The notes under the pieces are model-generated. The model had not been told where the DNA came from. It made no database searches and saw only the letters and a list, made by a program, of their open reading frames with translations. Source: an uncultured Lachnospiraceae bacterium (lineage in GTDB: Bacteria > Bacillota > Clostridia > Lachnospirales > Lachnospiraceae). From it: a stretch of DNA of 32,604 bases. The stretch spans positions 1 through 32,604 of the forward strand of contig CAJUSQ010000016.1 in assembly GCA_910588885.1 (NCBI GenBank). Reading direction: 5' to 3'. The stretch's first letter is position 1, and each line of letters starts with the position of its first letter. Positions 1 through 7,076 of the stretch are shown piece after piece. Both the position numbers and the translations under genes were made by a program.

Positions 1-90
1 GACGAAAAATTGAACGTGAGCCCGGAGGAAAATCCCCAGCCCAGCTTGTTCGATGCAGGCCCGGCAGATGCTCCTGCCCCGGAAAATGCT
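1..90 (+). pseudogene. Fragment of a conjugative-element protein (left edge of window)
   Basis: The reading frame is open from base 1 and encodes an acidic, proline-rich stretch (SPEENPQPSLFDAGPADAP at about bases 16-72). This resembles the low-complexity linkers of large proteins carried by Firmicutes integrative conjugative elements. The resemblance stops at about base 90, exactly where the 3' end of the convergent LysR gene begins; beyond that the frame runs antisense through LysR. I read it as the broken edge of a mobile-element gene. Together with the fragment at 2728-2886 on the same strand it brackets the LysR/acyl-CoA dehydrogenase segment. The family assignment comes from composition only and is tentative. 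Confidence 0.4.
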
Positions 91-985
91 ATACATATTC
101 TCTTTCTTCCCTGTCATCTAATAACTGTAAGACTAATTGCATTTGTGGGCTTATCCATTTGTTTTTATGGTAAACACATACAGAAGTATACATTCTTTCA
201 TCCAGTTCTGTTTTTATCTGAATCAGGGAGCCATTTTTTAATTCTTCCCGAATGGCAAAGATGGGGACATAAGCGATACCCAGATTATTCATAACGCTCC
301 TTTTCACAGCTTCAATGCTTTGCATTTTCATATATGGGTTTAGAATAATGTCTTTGCGCTTAAGATACTCTGTTATTCCCCGCTGGTAATTGCTGTTTGG
401 CTCATTACAAATCATGCTTAATGATTTGTGCTGGTGTGGTGAGATGAAATCAAGTTCTTTTGTATCTGCAAACGGAGCAGCCACAAGGCAAGCCCGAAAA
501 GGGCTTAGCAGTTTATGTATAATAGTATCGGGATAATTGCCTTTATCACAGTCTATCCCAATATCTGCAATACCATTTATGATGGCATGGTTAATCTCAT
601 CGGAGGGCAGGGAATTGATAACAAGCTGTATATTAGGGGCTTTATGTAAAAAGGCTTGAATCAATGACTGCATATTATAAATTAAAATGGAATCTGGAAT
701 TGCCAGACGTAAAGTGCCTTTTATTTCTGACAGGCTTTTCCCGTAGTTGTTTATCTGCTCCGTAGCTTGCAGTATGGTTTCCACATAAGGGAGAATGTCT
801 TTTCCCGCTTGTGTCAATTCCATTTTTCTTCCTATTTTTTCAAATAATTTTATAGACAGTTCTTCTTCCAGCTGTTTCATCTGGAAGGTTACCGTTGACT
901 GCGTGTAATTTAATTTATCAGCGGCATTTTGGAAACTGCCCGTTTCAAGTATTGTCTTAAGGGTTATCAGATTTTTCGTGTTCAT
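89..985 (-). CDS. LysR-family transcriptional regulator
   Basis: This is a 298-residue DNA-binding regulator of normal LysR length. Residues 1-60 form the winged helix-turn-helix (TILETGSFQNAADKLNYTQS, followed by the QLEEEL dimer-helix start). Residues from about 90 form the periplasmic-binding-like effector domain that senses a small molecule. The start ATG follows an AGAGG ribosome-binding site. It is transcribed divergently from the acyl-CoA dehydrogenase at 1148 across a 162-bp AT-rich gap. That arrangement is typical for a LysR protein controlling its neighbour, so a role in regulating the dehydrogenase is inferred. The gene is more AT-rich than the sugar operon beyond 2.9 kb and sits between mobile-element fragments, which suggests it arrived by transfer. 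The effector is unknown. Confidence 0.93.
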   Translation of the reverse strand: MNTKNLITLKTILETGSFQNAADKLNYTQSTVTFQMKQLEEELSIKLFEKIGRKMELTQAGKDILPYVETILQATEQINNYGKSLSEIKGTLRLAIPDSILIYNMQSLIQAFLHKAPNIQLVINSLPSDEINHAIINGIADIGIDCDKGNYPDTIIHKLLSPFRACLVAAPFADTKELDFISPHQHKSLSMICNEPNSNYQRGITEYLKRKDIILNPYMKMQSIEAVKRSVMNNLGIAYVPIFAIREELKNGSLIQIKTELDERMYTSVCVYHKNKWISPQMQLVLQLLDDREEREYV

Positions 986-1147
986 CAGCGTGACCTCTCA
1001 TAATATATTCAAAAAATCGAATCCTATTATCGAAAACATTAACTTTTTTAATATGATTTGTAATGATATTATAACTGACAGATGGAAGAAAAACAAGCTG
1101 GTTGAGAGAAAAATCCAACTCATGCCCACGGAAAGGAGAAACACATT
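986..1147. promoter_or_regulatory. Divergent LysR / acyl-CoA dehydrogenase control region
   Basis: This very AT-rich spacer lies between two divergent genes. It contains the small inverted repeat ATTC-N8-GAAT (1007-1010 and 1019-1022) and several near -10 sequences (TATTAT at 1067-1072, TATAAC at 1070-1075) pointing toward the dehydrogenase, without a convincing -35. A GGAAAGGAG ribosome-binding site (about 1131-1139) precedes the ATG at 1148. The site bound by LysR cannot be fixed from sequence alone. Confidence 0.4.
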
Positions 1148-2289
1148 ATGAATTTTAAATTTAGTGAAGAAGAAAAAAGGTAATTGACCTTATCCATGAA
1201 TTTGGAGTGAATGAGGTTGCGCCATTGGCAGCAGAGATTGATGAGCAGGAGCGTTTTCCCGAGGAAAACAGGAAAAGGCTGGCAGAACTCGGCATGATGG
1301 GAATTTGCTATCCGAAGGAATATGGCGGCGCAGGACATTCGTACCTTGCTTATATCGCAGTGATTGAGGAATTGGCAAAGCATTGTTCCACGACATCGGT
1401 TATGTTATCAGACCATCATTCTTTGGGTTCATTCCCGCTTGCGGAGTTTGGCACAGAAGAACAAAAGCAGAAATTCCTTGTGCCATTATTGAAAGGGGAA
1501 AAGCTCGGAGCCTTTGCGGTAACGGAACCCTCGGCGGGAAGTGATTTAGGAAACCAGCAGACAACGGCAAAAGATATGGGAGATTACTGGCTGTTAAATG
1601 GCTCAAAAATATTTATCACAAATGGATTTTATGCAGACACCTATTTTGTAACTGCCATGACAGACAGGAGCCAGCGGAGCAGGGGGATTTCTGGCTTTGT
1701 TGTGGAGAAGGGAACCCCTGGCTTTACGTTTGGGACAAAGGAAAAGAAAATGGGTATCCGTGGCTCTGCCACCTATGAATTGGTTTTCCAAGATTGCAAA
1801 ATCCCAAAGGAAAATTTATTGGGAGAATTGGGAAAGGGCTTTAAAATGGCTCTTATGACATTAGATGGCGGACGGATAGGGGTTGCTGCCCAAGCGTTAG
1901 GCATTGCCCAAAGCGCCATTGACCATTGTAAGGAATATGTCACAGAGCATATGCAAGGAGAAAAACGGATTTCTCAATACCAGTTTACGCAATTTGAGCT
2001 TGCAGATATGCAGGCAAGGGTTGACGCAGCCCGTCTGCTTGTTTATCGTGCGGCACAGGCAAAGCAAGGCCATGAGCCTTTTTCACATTTAGCCGCAATG
2101 GGGAAATTATATGCGGCAGAAGCGGCAACAAATGTGACACGTCGTTGTGTCCAACTTGTAGGGTATGATGGATATTCAAGGGAGTTCCCGTTTGAACACC
2201 TGATGCGTGATGCAAAAATTACCGAGATATATGAAGGGACAAGTGAAGTGCAACGGATGGTTATCTCATCATGGATGGGAATTAAATAG
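1148..2289 (+). CDS. Acyl-CoA dehydrogenase (short-chain/butyryl type) with a 5' frameshift
   Basis: This FAD enzyme family oxidises acyl-CoA to trans-2-enoyl-CoA and passes electrons to an electron-transfer flavoprotein. The expected start, ATG 1148, has a good GGAAAGGAG site and reads MNFKFSEEEKR, then stops at 1181. The conserved sequence resumes one frame back (VIDLIHEFGVNEVAPLAAEID) and runs to 2289. One extra A in the A6 tract at 1173-1178 would restore a 380-residue protein, the usual family length. The rest is intact: the FAD/substrate motif AFAVTEPSAGSDL and the catalytic-glutamate motif IYEGTSEVQ near the C-terminus. Without repair, translation would have to begin at GTG 1207 and would lack the first 20 residues. 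The frameshift could be a real mutation, transcript slippage or a homopolymer sequencing error. Confidence 0.88.
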
Positions 2290-2553
2290 GGCTGGGGAGC
2301 TTTGGATTTGCAGCAGCCATATTCAGCAATTCTGTTATTGTAGGTTACTCGGTGTCAATCGGATATTTTTTTTAATTCTTTGGGGAATGTATCAGAGGAT
2401 AGTATTTTTTATTTGTTCTCAATGGGAAAAGGCAATTATTCTACGAAGATATGGCTTTTCAGTTTGAGTTTGCCGGTAATTGCAGTAGTTTTTATTTGCG
2501 AAAGAAAAAGAGATATTGATAAAAAATCATCGTGGTACTTGCCCACTGAATAA
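2286..2553 (+). pseudogene. C-terminal remnant of a membrane protein, frameshifted in a T8 tract
   Basis: Starting directly after the dehydrogenase, one frame encodes GLGSFGFAAAIFSNSVIVG and continues to GYFF before a stop inside the T8 run at 2366-2373. Removing one T keeps the frame open (NSLGNVSEDSIFYLFSMGKG, then a hydrophobic helix SLPVIAVVFICERKRDID) to a stop at 2551. Two hydrophobic helices and a basic tail look like the end of a polytopic membrane protein, perhaps an ABC-2 type permease. No start codon or N-terminal part is present. It therefore appears to be a truncated, decayed gene whose 5' part was lost at the junction with the dehydrogenase. The family is not recognised. Confidence 0.45.
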
Positions 2554-2573
2554 AAAACGAGGTTCGGTGGGCA
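2540..2573. repeat. 11-bp inverted repeat overlapping the remnant's stop codon
   Basis: Arms TGCCCACTGAA (2540-2550) and TTCGGTGGGCA (2563-2573) pair over 11 bp with one G-U, around a 12-nt loop. No T tract follows on the plus strand, so it is not a clear intrinsic terminator for the upstream remnant. It could be a transcript-stabilising hairpin or a trace of an element end. Confidence 0.5.
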
Positions 2574-2606
2574 GTTAGAAATTCGCTGGAATTTAGGGAG
2601 ATACTA

Positions 2607-2720
2607 ATGTATGCTATATGGACAATTTTTATAGCACCTGTAAAATATAATGTAATTTTATTGATTTGCATAATCATTTTATCATTTATCATTTTCAATA
2701 AAAAGATTAATACGGTTTAA
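2607..2720 (+). CDS. Possible 37-residue single-helix membrane peptide
   Basis: An ATG at 2607 lies 6 nt after a GGGAG ribosome-binding site (2596-2600) and opens a 37-codon frame ending at 2720. The product starts MYAIWTIFIAPVKYN, has one strongly hydrophobic helix (VILLICIIILSFIIF) and ends in a basic tail (NKKINTV). This is the layout of a small membrane peptide with a cytoplasmic positive C-terminus. It lies just after the membrane-protein remnant and before the conjugative-element fragment. I recognise no family, and AT-rich DNA can produce such frames by chance, so the call is tentative. Confidence 0.35.
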   Translation: MYAIWTIFIAPVKYNVILLICIIILSFIIFNKKINTV

Positions 2721-2727
2721 CCAAAAA

Positions 2728-2886
2728 ATGAATTTCGGGGGCGGCTCTCATGGCTACTCCCACCTGGAGGACAAGCGCATTGCTGTCAATGAGGGCATGG
2801 GCGAATCGCAGACCTTAGAGACCGCCATTCACGAAATCGCCCATGCGAAGCTGCACGACATTGACCTCAACGCGCCAACCCTGCCT
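2728..2886 (+). pseudogene. Fragment of a conjugative-element zincin-like (HExxH) protein
   Basis: The frame encodes GGGSHGYSHLEDKRIAVNEG followed by AIHEIAHAKLHDIDLNAP. The HEIAH sequence is the zinc-binding HExxH motif. The surrounding text matches what I know of ArdC/LtrC-like proteins with an ImmA/IrrE-type peptidase domain on Firmicutes conjugative elements. Intact relatives have a long N-terminal ssDNA-binding part and about 70-100 further residues after DLNAP. Here both are missing: homology begins abruptly after the AT-rich stretch and ends at about 2886, 48 bp before the end of the convergent EamA gene. It is a dead remnant marking the right-hand side of an insertion/deletion scar. 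Confidence 0.7.
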
Positions 2887-2933
2887 GTTTTACCGCATTC
2901 CCCGGGGCCTTCCCCGTCGCAAAATCTTTCTTC

Positions 2934-3827
2934 TCAAGTTTTTTTCTGTTCCAGTAAAATTCCCAAAGCCCCCAGCAGTACTACCAAAGCTCCCAGATAC
3001 TGCCCCTTCCCCATCTGCTCCCCAAACAGCAGGAAGGAAACTCCCATGGACACCACGGGCATAAACAGCAGGAATACTTTTACTAGCCATACCGGAAACC
3101 GCCGCAGGTCATAATAGTATACCTGATAGATTCCAAACTGCCCCAGGCCCGCGCAAAGAAGCGCTGTCAGCAATCCCGGATCTCCGGCAGCTTTTCCAAT
3201 CTGGGACAAGGTACCCATCACCAGGGCGGCAGCCGTAAACAGCAGCATGGTCACAAAATTATTGTAAAACGCTACCACATGGTCGGCGGCCGGGTTCTTT
3301 TTGTCGGTCTGCAGGCTTTTGATCACAAACGCATTGACGGAAACAAAAAGAGCGCTTAGGATAAAGAAAATGTCTCCGGCATTTCCAAGGGACAGATGCC
3401 CAAAATCCACTCCCATCACCAGAAATACGCCGAAAAGCATCAGCAGGGAGTAAAACCATTCTTTTTTTGAAAAACGCTGCTTGTAAATCAGCATCGAAAT
3501 CAGATTTACAAAAATAATGTCGCACTTCAGCAGCGCCGTCCCGCTGCCGGCCGGAGATAACGTAAGGCCGATAAAGGCCGTCAGATCCAATAAAAACCCC
3601 AGGACCCCCACCAGCAGAAGCCGTCCTAAAATCCCCTTGGTGCGCAGCAAAAGTCCAAGCTCCTTTTTCGCTCCCATTACCCCAAACAAAAGCAGCATGG
3701 TGAGAAACCGGATGACGATCCCGGTGGAAAACACGGACATCTGCTTTACGGCCTGCTGGGATGCCACATAGTAGCACCCCCAGATAACGGCCAAAAGCAG
3801 AAGCGGGGCAATTTGTTTCGGCTTCAT
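2934..3827 (-). CDS. EamA-family (DMT superfamily) transporter
   Basis: This 297-residue integral membrane protein has about ten hydrophobic helices arranged as two EamA repeats. The first begins PLLLLAVIWGCYYVASQQAV and the second begins near residue 150. Members move small organic metabolites across the cytoplasmic membrane. It is the last gene of the minus-strand operon. Its ATG overlaps the TGA of the upstream transaldolase (ATGA, 3827-3824), so the two are translationally coupled, and it should carry either the pathway's substrate in or its end product out. The 3' end lies 48 bp from a conjugative-element remnant and no intrinsic terminator is visible there, so the original downstream sequence may have been lost. 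The substrate cannot be read from the sequence. Confidence 0.9.
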   Translation of the reverse strand: MKPKQIAPLLLLAVIWGCYYVASQQAVKQMSVFSTGIVIRFLTMLLLFGVMGAKKELGLLLRTKGILGRLLLVGVLGFLLDLTAFIGLTLSPAGSGTALLKCDIIFVNLISMLIYKQRFSKKEWFYSLLMLFGVFLVMGVDFGHLSLGNAGDIFFILSALFVSVNAFVIKSLQTDKKNPAADHVVAFYNNFVTMLLFTAAALVMGTLSQIGKAAGDPGLLTALLCAGLGQFGIYQVYYYDLRRFPVWLVKVFLLFMPVVSMGVSFLLFGEQMGKGQYLGALVVLLGALGILLEQKKT

Positions 3828-4891
3828 CGGATCATATATCCTCTGATTAAGCCGCAGAGCTCGTCATATCCGGCCAAAAAGCCCTCCAGCGTATCTTTAA
3901 ACCCGCCGTAGGTTTCAAATTCCTCCGGCGTTTGCCCGGTTTCCTCAAAGGATTTCCGGAATTCCGAAAGCTGCATCAGCTCTGCCAGATAAGGGGCCGG
4001 CACCGGTTCTGCCATACGGTCTTTTACTTCGATACGGCTGTTGTCAAATCTTTGGAACCAGCTGAAGTTAATGGTCTGGGCCAAATCCCCGCCAATCAGC
4101 GCAGACCAGTGGTAATGGTTGCGGCAGGCCGCCGTTAACAGCCGTGTCGTATATCCCCGCTCCTGATAAATCCGGTACGCTTCCTTCAAAACCGCAATAC
4201 CCGCCCATTCCAGGCATTCCGGGTCCGTAATCAGCCCTTCCCTGGAAACGTATTTCTTACACCAGTCGTCGGTACGTCCCAGCATCAGGGTGCAGACCGG
4301 GCCCATCTGCTCTACCGGAAGCCCGGCATTTTTCCGTCTCGAAAGCCCCCGCTCCACCGCCTCGGCCACTGCTACGGCCTGGGCCACCGTAAAGGACACC
4401 GTGGCATTGATGCTGACGCCCTGATAGGTGGCTTCCTCCATGGCCCGGATGCCTGCAGCGGAAGCAGGGATCTTCACCATCATATTTTCACCCAGGCTGC
4501 TTAAATGCAATGCCTGCTCCGTCATTTTTTCTGCATTCCGGTAATATTTGATATTCGTCTGAATGGATAGCCGTCCTTTTTTCCCGCCAAACTGCCGATA
4601 GACCGGCAGCAGCTTCCTGGAGCGAAGCATTCCCACCTGGTCAATCAACGCCCAGGTGATTTCATCCTCGTTGGCCTCCGGCATTTCCCGAATCAGTTCC
4701 AGAATCTTCGGTTCCCAGAACTCCAGTTCTTTTTTTACAACTGCCCCTACAATGATGGGATTGCTGGTGGCCCCTACAATTCCGCGCTTTAATCCATATT
4801 CCAGTTCTTCTTCCCCGCAGGAATCCATCCAGATATCCGTCTTCGGAAACCTCACCGCTGTTTCATGTAATTTCCCTAAAAATTCGCCCAT
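3824..4891 (-). CDS. Transaldolase-family protein, 355 residues (second transaldolase)
   Basis: Transaldolases move a dihydroxyacetone unit between sugars through a Schiff base on lysine. The barrel motifs are present: ATSNPIIV (residues 41-48), the catalytic lysine in MMVKIPAS (Lys140), NATVSFTVAQA (162-172) and LGRTDDW (204-210), which retains the arginine (Arg206) normally near the substrate phosphate. At 355 residues it belongs to a longer subfamily distinct from the 228-residue protein encoded just upstream. An AAAGGAGG site precedes the ATG. The gene lies 30 nt after its paralogue and overlaps EamA by 4 nt. Two different transaldolase types in one operon suggests two distinct C3-transfer or cleavage steps, or an acceptor/donor specialisation. 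The exact substrate is unknown. Confidence 0.88.
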   Translation of the reverse strand: MGEFLGKLHETAVRFPKTDIWMDSCGEEELEYGLKRGIVGATSNPIIVGAVVKKELEFWEPKILELIREMPEANEDEITWALIDQVGMLRSRKLLPVYRQFGGKKGRLSIQTNIKYYRNAEKMTEQALHLSSLGENMMVKIPASAAGIRAMEEATYQGVSINATVSFTVAQAVAVAEAVERGLSRRKNAGLPVEQMGPVCTLMLGRTDDWCKKYVSREGLITDPECLEWAGIAVLKEAYRIYQERGYTTRLLTAACRNHYHWSALIGGDLAQTINFSWFQRFDNSRIEVKDRMAEPVPAPYLAELMQLSEFRKSFEETGQTPEEFETYGGFKDTLEGFLAGYDELCGLIRGYMIR

Positions 4892-4921
4892 AAAAACCTC
4901 CTTTGCAGGCCAAAGCCGCCG

Positions 4922-5608
4922 CTAGTTTGTCCCGTTTCCTGCCGTCCCGTCCCAGGCTTCCCGGAAAACCGCAAGCCCATAGGTGGTATAGGGATGTTCA
5001 AAGCTGTTTTGATATACCTCAAGGCCCGCCGTTACAATATCGGCGCCCATTGCGGCATAGTCGGAAATCTGTTTCCCGTTGCGCACCGCGGCCACAATGA
5101 TCTCTGTTTCATATCCGTAATTTTGATAAATTTCCACGATATCCTGAATATACTCGCCGCTGTCCCCGCTGTTTTCCTTCCAGCCCACAAAGGGAGAAAC
5201 GAATTTTGCCCCCAGGCGGGCGGCCGGAATGGCCTGGGAAGGGGAAAACACCAATGTCACATTGGTCCGGATTCCCGCCTGCTCCAGCTTTCTTGCCGCA
5301 ATCAGCCCCTGTTCGCAGCAAGGAATTTTAATCACATAATTGGGAGAATAAGCGGACACCTCCTTGGCCGCTTCCACAATTTCCTCCCATTTTTCCAGAT
5401 GGGGATTGATTTCAAAGGATACCGGGAATTTTTCCATCCCTTCCAGGCCCGCCTGCCTGATCCACTCCGCCAATTCCCGTACCACCTGTAAAAAAGGCTT
5501 TCCGCTGTTTTTGATATGCTTCGGATTGGTGGTCACCCCGTCAATCCCGTACATTTCATAGGCATATTTGATTTCTTCCAACTTGGCGCTATCCAAAAAA
5601 TATTTCAT
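4922..5608 (-). CDS. FSA/TalC-type transaldolase with altered phosphate site
   Basis: This 228-residue (beta/alpha)8 aldolase/transaldolase resembles E. coli fructose-6-phosphate aldolase and TalC. It shows YFLDSAKLEEI at the start, GVTTNP (24-29), the Schiff-base lysine in YVIKIP (Lys94) and NVTLVFSPSQA (116-126). By my alignment, the residues that hold the substrate phosphate in E. coli FSA are both replaced: Arg134 by Trp143 (SPFVGWKEN) and Ser166 by Ala174 (IVAAVRNG). The protein is therefore unlikely to use an ordinary phosphosugar in the standard way. A non-phosphorylated, sulfonated or otherwise modified acceptor is the inference. It sits 19 nt after the RpiB-like gene in the operon, and an AAGGA site precedes its ATG. 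Confidence 0.88.
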   Translation of the reverse strand: MKYFLDSAKLEEIKYAYEMYGIDGVTTNPKHIKNSGKPFLQVVRELAEWIRQAGLEGMEKFPVSFEINPHLEKWEEIVEAAKEVSAYSPNYVIKIPCCEQGLIAARKLEQAGIRTNVTLVFSPSQAIPAARLGAKFVSPFVGWKENSGDSGEYIQDIVEIYQNYGYETEIIVAAVRNGKQISDYAAMGADIVTAGLEVYQNSFEHPYTTYGLAVFREAWDGTAGNGTN

Positions 5609-5627
5609 ATTCTCACATCCTTATCCC

Positions 5628-6110
5628 TTATGGTTTCTGATAAATCTCCGCCTCCAGCTTCTGCACCTCCGAAAAAGCTCCCTTCAGGAACTCCTGGCGC
5701 CAGGGCTCCAAATCCTGGGTAAACTCCGTATCCAAAAATTTATCCACAATGGCAATGCCGGCAATGCTTCCGGTAATCCAGCCGCCCATGGTGAGTACGT
5801 TTGCGTTGTTGATGGCCCGGGCCTTCTCCGCCGCATAGGTATTTTCACAGACCGCCGCATATACGCCCGGATATTTATTGGCTACGACAGCCATCCCCAT
5901 CCCGGTGCCGCAGATCAGAATCGCTTTTTCGTACTCCCCTTTGGAAATCTTTTTTGCCGCTTCCGGGGCTACCAAAAAGTAGCCTTTTGCCGCTTCCGGA
6001 TCCGTAGTGCCGCAATCTTCTACTAAATATCCCCGCTCTTTCAAATGCACTTTGACCGCTTCCTTCAATTCGAAGCCGGATTTATCCGACCCAATCAATA
6101 TTTTTTCCAT
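5628..6110 (-). CDS. RpiB/LacA/LacB-family sugar isomerase with altered active site
   Basis: This 160-residue aldose-ketose isomerase has a Rossmann-like fold. The IGSDKSGFELK start and LICGTGMGMAVVANK loop are diagnostic, and the catalytic cysteine is kept (Cys67, equal to Cys66 of E. coli RpiB). Two key positions differ from E. coli RpiB in my alignment: His10 is Lys10, and the ring-opening His99 is Ile100 (ARAINNANVL). Loss of the ring-opening base fits a substrate that cannot form a ring, such as a tetrose substituted at C4; this is inference. The gene is 15 nt from the transketolase C-half and 19 nt from the small transaldolase, with an AAAGGAG site 5 nt before ATG. Ribose-5-phosphate isomerase activity should not be assumed. 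Confidence 0.9.
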   Translation of the reverse strand: MEKILIGSDKSGFELKEAVKVHLKERGYLVEDCGTTDPEAAKGYFLVAPEAAKKISKGEYEKAILICGTGMGMAVVANKYPGVYAAVCENTYAAEKARAINNANVLTMGGWITGSIAGIAIVDKFLDTEFTQDLEPWRQEFLKGAFSEVQKLEAEIYQKP

Positions 6111-6125
6111 AAAAACTCCTTTCCG

Positions 6126-7076
6126 CTATTTCTTCCGCTCTATCGCCTTTCGGGCCGCTTTAACTATTTCTTCCGCTGTCAGGCCGTATTTTTCCATCAG
6201 ATACCGGGTTGCCCCCACTTCACCGAAATGATCCTTCACTCCTACCCGCTGCAGGGGCGCCGGGCAGTTTTCACCCAGGACTTCCGCTACGGCGCTTCCC
6301 AGCCCGCCGATTACCGAGTGGTTTTCCGCCGTAACCGCTGCCCCTGTTTTTTCCACGGAGGCAATCACAAGCTGCTGATCCAGGGGCTTTATGGTATGGA
6401 TGTGAACCAGCTCCGCCCGGATTCCCGTTTCTTCCAGGATTTCCGCCGCCTTTATGGCTTCCGCCGTCATAATTCCGCTGGAAAAAACAGTTACGTCCGT
6501 CCCTTCTTTCAACAGCACTCCTTCTCCCAGCCGGAACTTCTGACCCTCGGTAAACACCTTTACGGCATTCCGCCGCAGCAGGCGGATATACACGGGCCCG
6601 TCATGCTCTAAGATCTGGGGAAAAATCTGCCTTAGCTCCGCGCTGTCGGTGGGCTCATAAATCACCATGCCCGGGATATTCCGCATGATGGAAACATCCT
6701 CCATGCTCATATGGGTGCCGCCGTTTAATTCCGCCGTAACACCGGGATCGCTGCCCATCAGCTTTACATTCAATCCGGCATAAGCCACGGAAAGCGTCAC
6801 CTGGTCGCAGCATCTTCTGGTGGCAAAGGGGGTAAAGGTATGGGTAAACGGAAGCTTTCCCATAGCGGACATACCTGCGGCCACTCCCACCATATTTGAT
6901 TCCGCAATTCCCACGTTTACGGTTCGTTCCGGGAATTTTTCGGTAAATCTGGGAGTTCCCGCCGCCTTGCTCAAATCCGCTTCCAAGATCACGATCCGGT
7001 CGTCTTTTTTTGCATATTCCAGCAGCAGATCCACATAGGTTTCCCTTAGCCATCTCTTTTCCAACATCAGTTCCAT
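6126..7076 (-). CDS. Transketolase, C-terminal subunit
   Basis: This is the C-terminal half of a split transketolase (316 residues from ATG 7076). It carries the pyrimidine-binding domain with the catalytic glutamate in NVGIAESNMVGVAAGM and the C-terminal transketolase domain (about 190-316). It pairs with the N-terminal half to form a thiamine diphosphate enzyme that transfers two-carbon units from ketoses to aldoses. The start codon shares one base with the stop of the N-half (TGATG), and AAGGAGG lies 7 nt upstream. A GTG at 7079 is possible but less well placed. The one-base overlap indicates translational coupling and equal amounts of both subunits. Location in this operon suggests a substrate other than the core pentose phosphates. 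Confidence 0.93.
   Translation of the reverse strand: MELMLEKRWLRETYVDLLLEYAKKDDRIVILEADLSKAAGTPRFTEKFPERTVNVGIAESNMVGVAAGMSAMGKLPFTHTFTPFATRRCCDQVTLSVAYAGLNVKLMGSDPGVTAELNGGTHMSMEDVSIMRNIPGMVIYEPTDSAELRQIFPQILEHDGPVYIRLLRRNAVKVFTEGQKFRLGEGVLLKEGTDVTVFSSGIMTAEAIKAAEILEETGIRAELVHIHTIKPLDQQLVIASVEKTGAAVTAENHSVIGGLGSAVAEVLGENCPAPLQRVGVKDHFGEVGATRYLMEKYGLTAEEIVKAARKAIERKK

Noticed and set aside
1172..1183. Programmed -1 ribosomal frameshift in the dehydrogenase
   Set aside because: The in-frame reading is A-AAA-AGG rather than the efficient A-AAA-AAG arrangement and no stimulatory hairpin follows. A one-base loss or transcript slippage is simpler.
2890..2933. Terminator of the EamA operon at the CCCCGGGG palindrome
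   Set aside because: Short stems only and no T tract on the minus strand; the region looks like a recombination joint.
5628..6110. Simple annotation as ribose-5-phosphate isomerase B
   Set aside because: The ring-opening histidine and His10 are replaced, so the activity should not be assumed from family membership.
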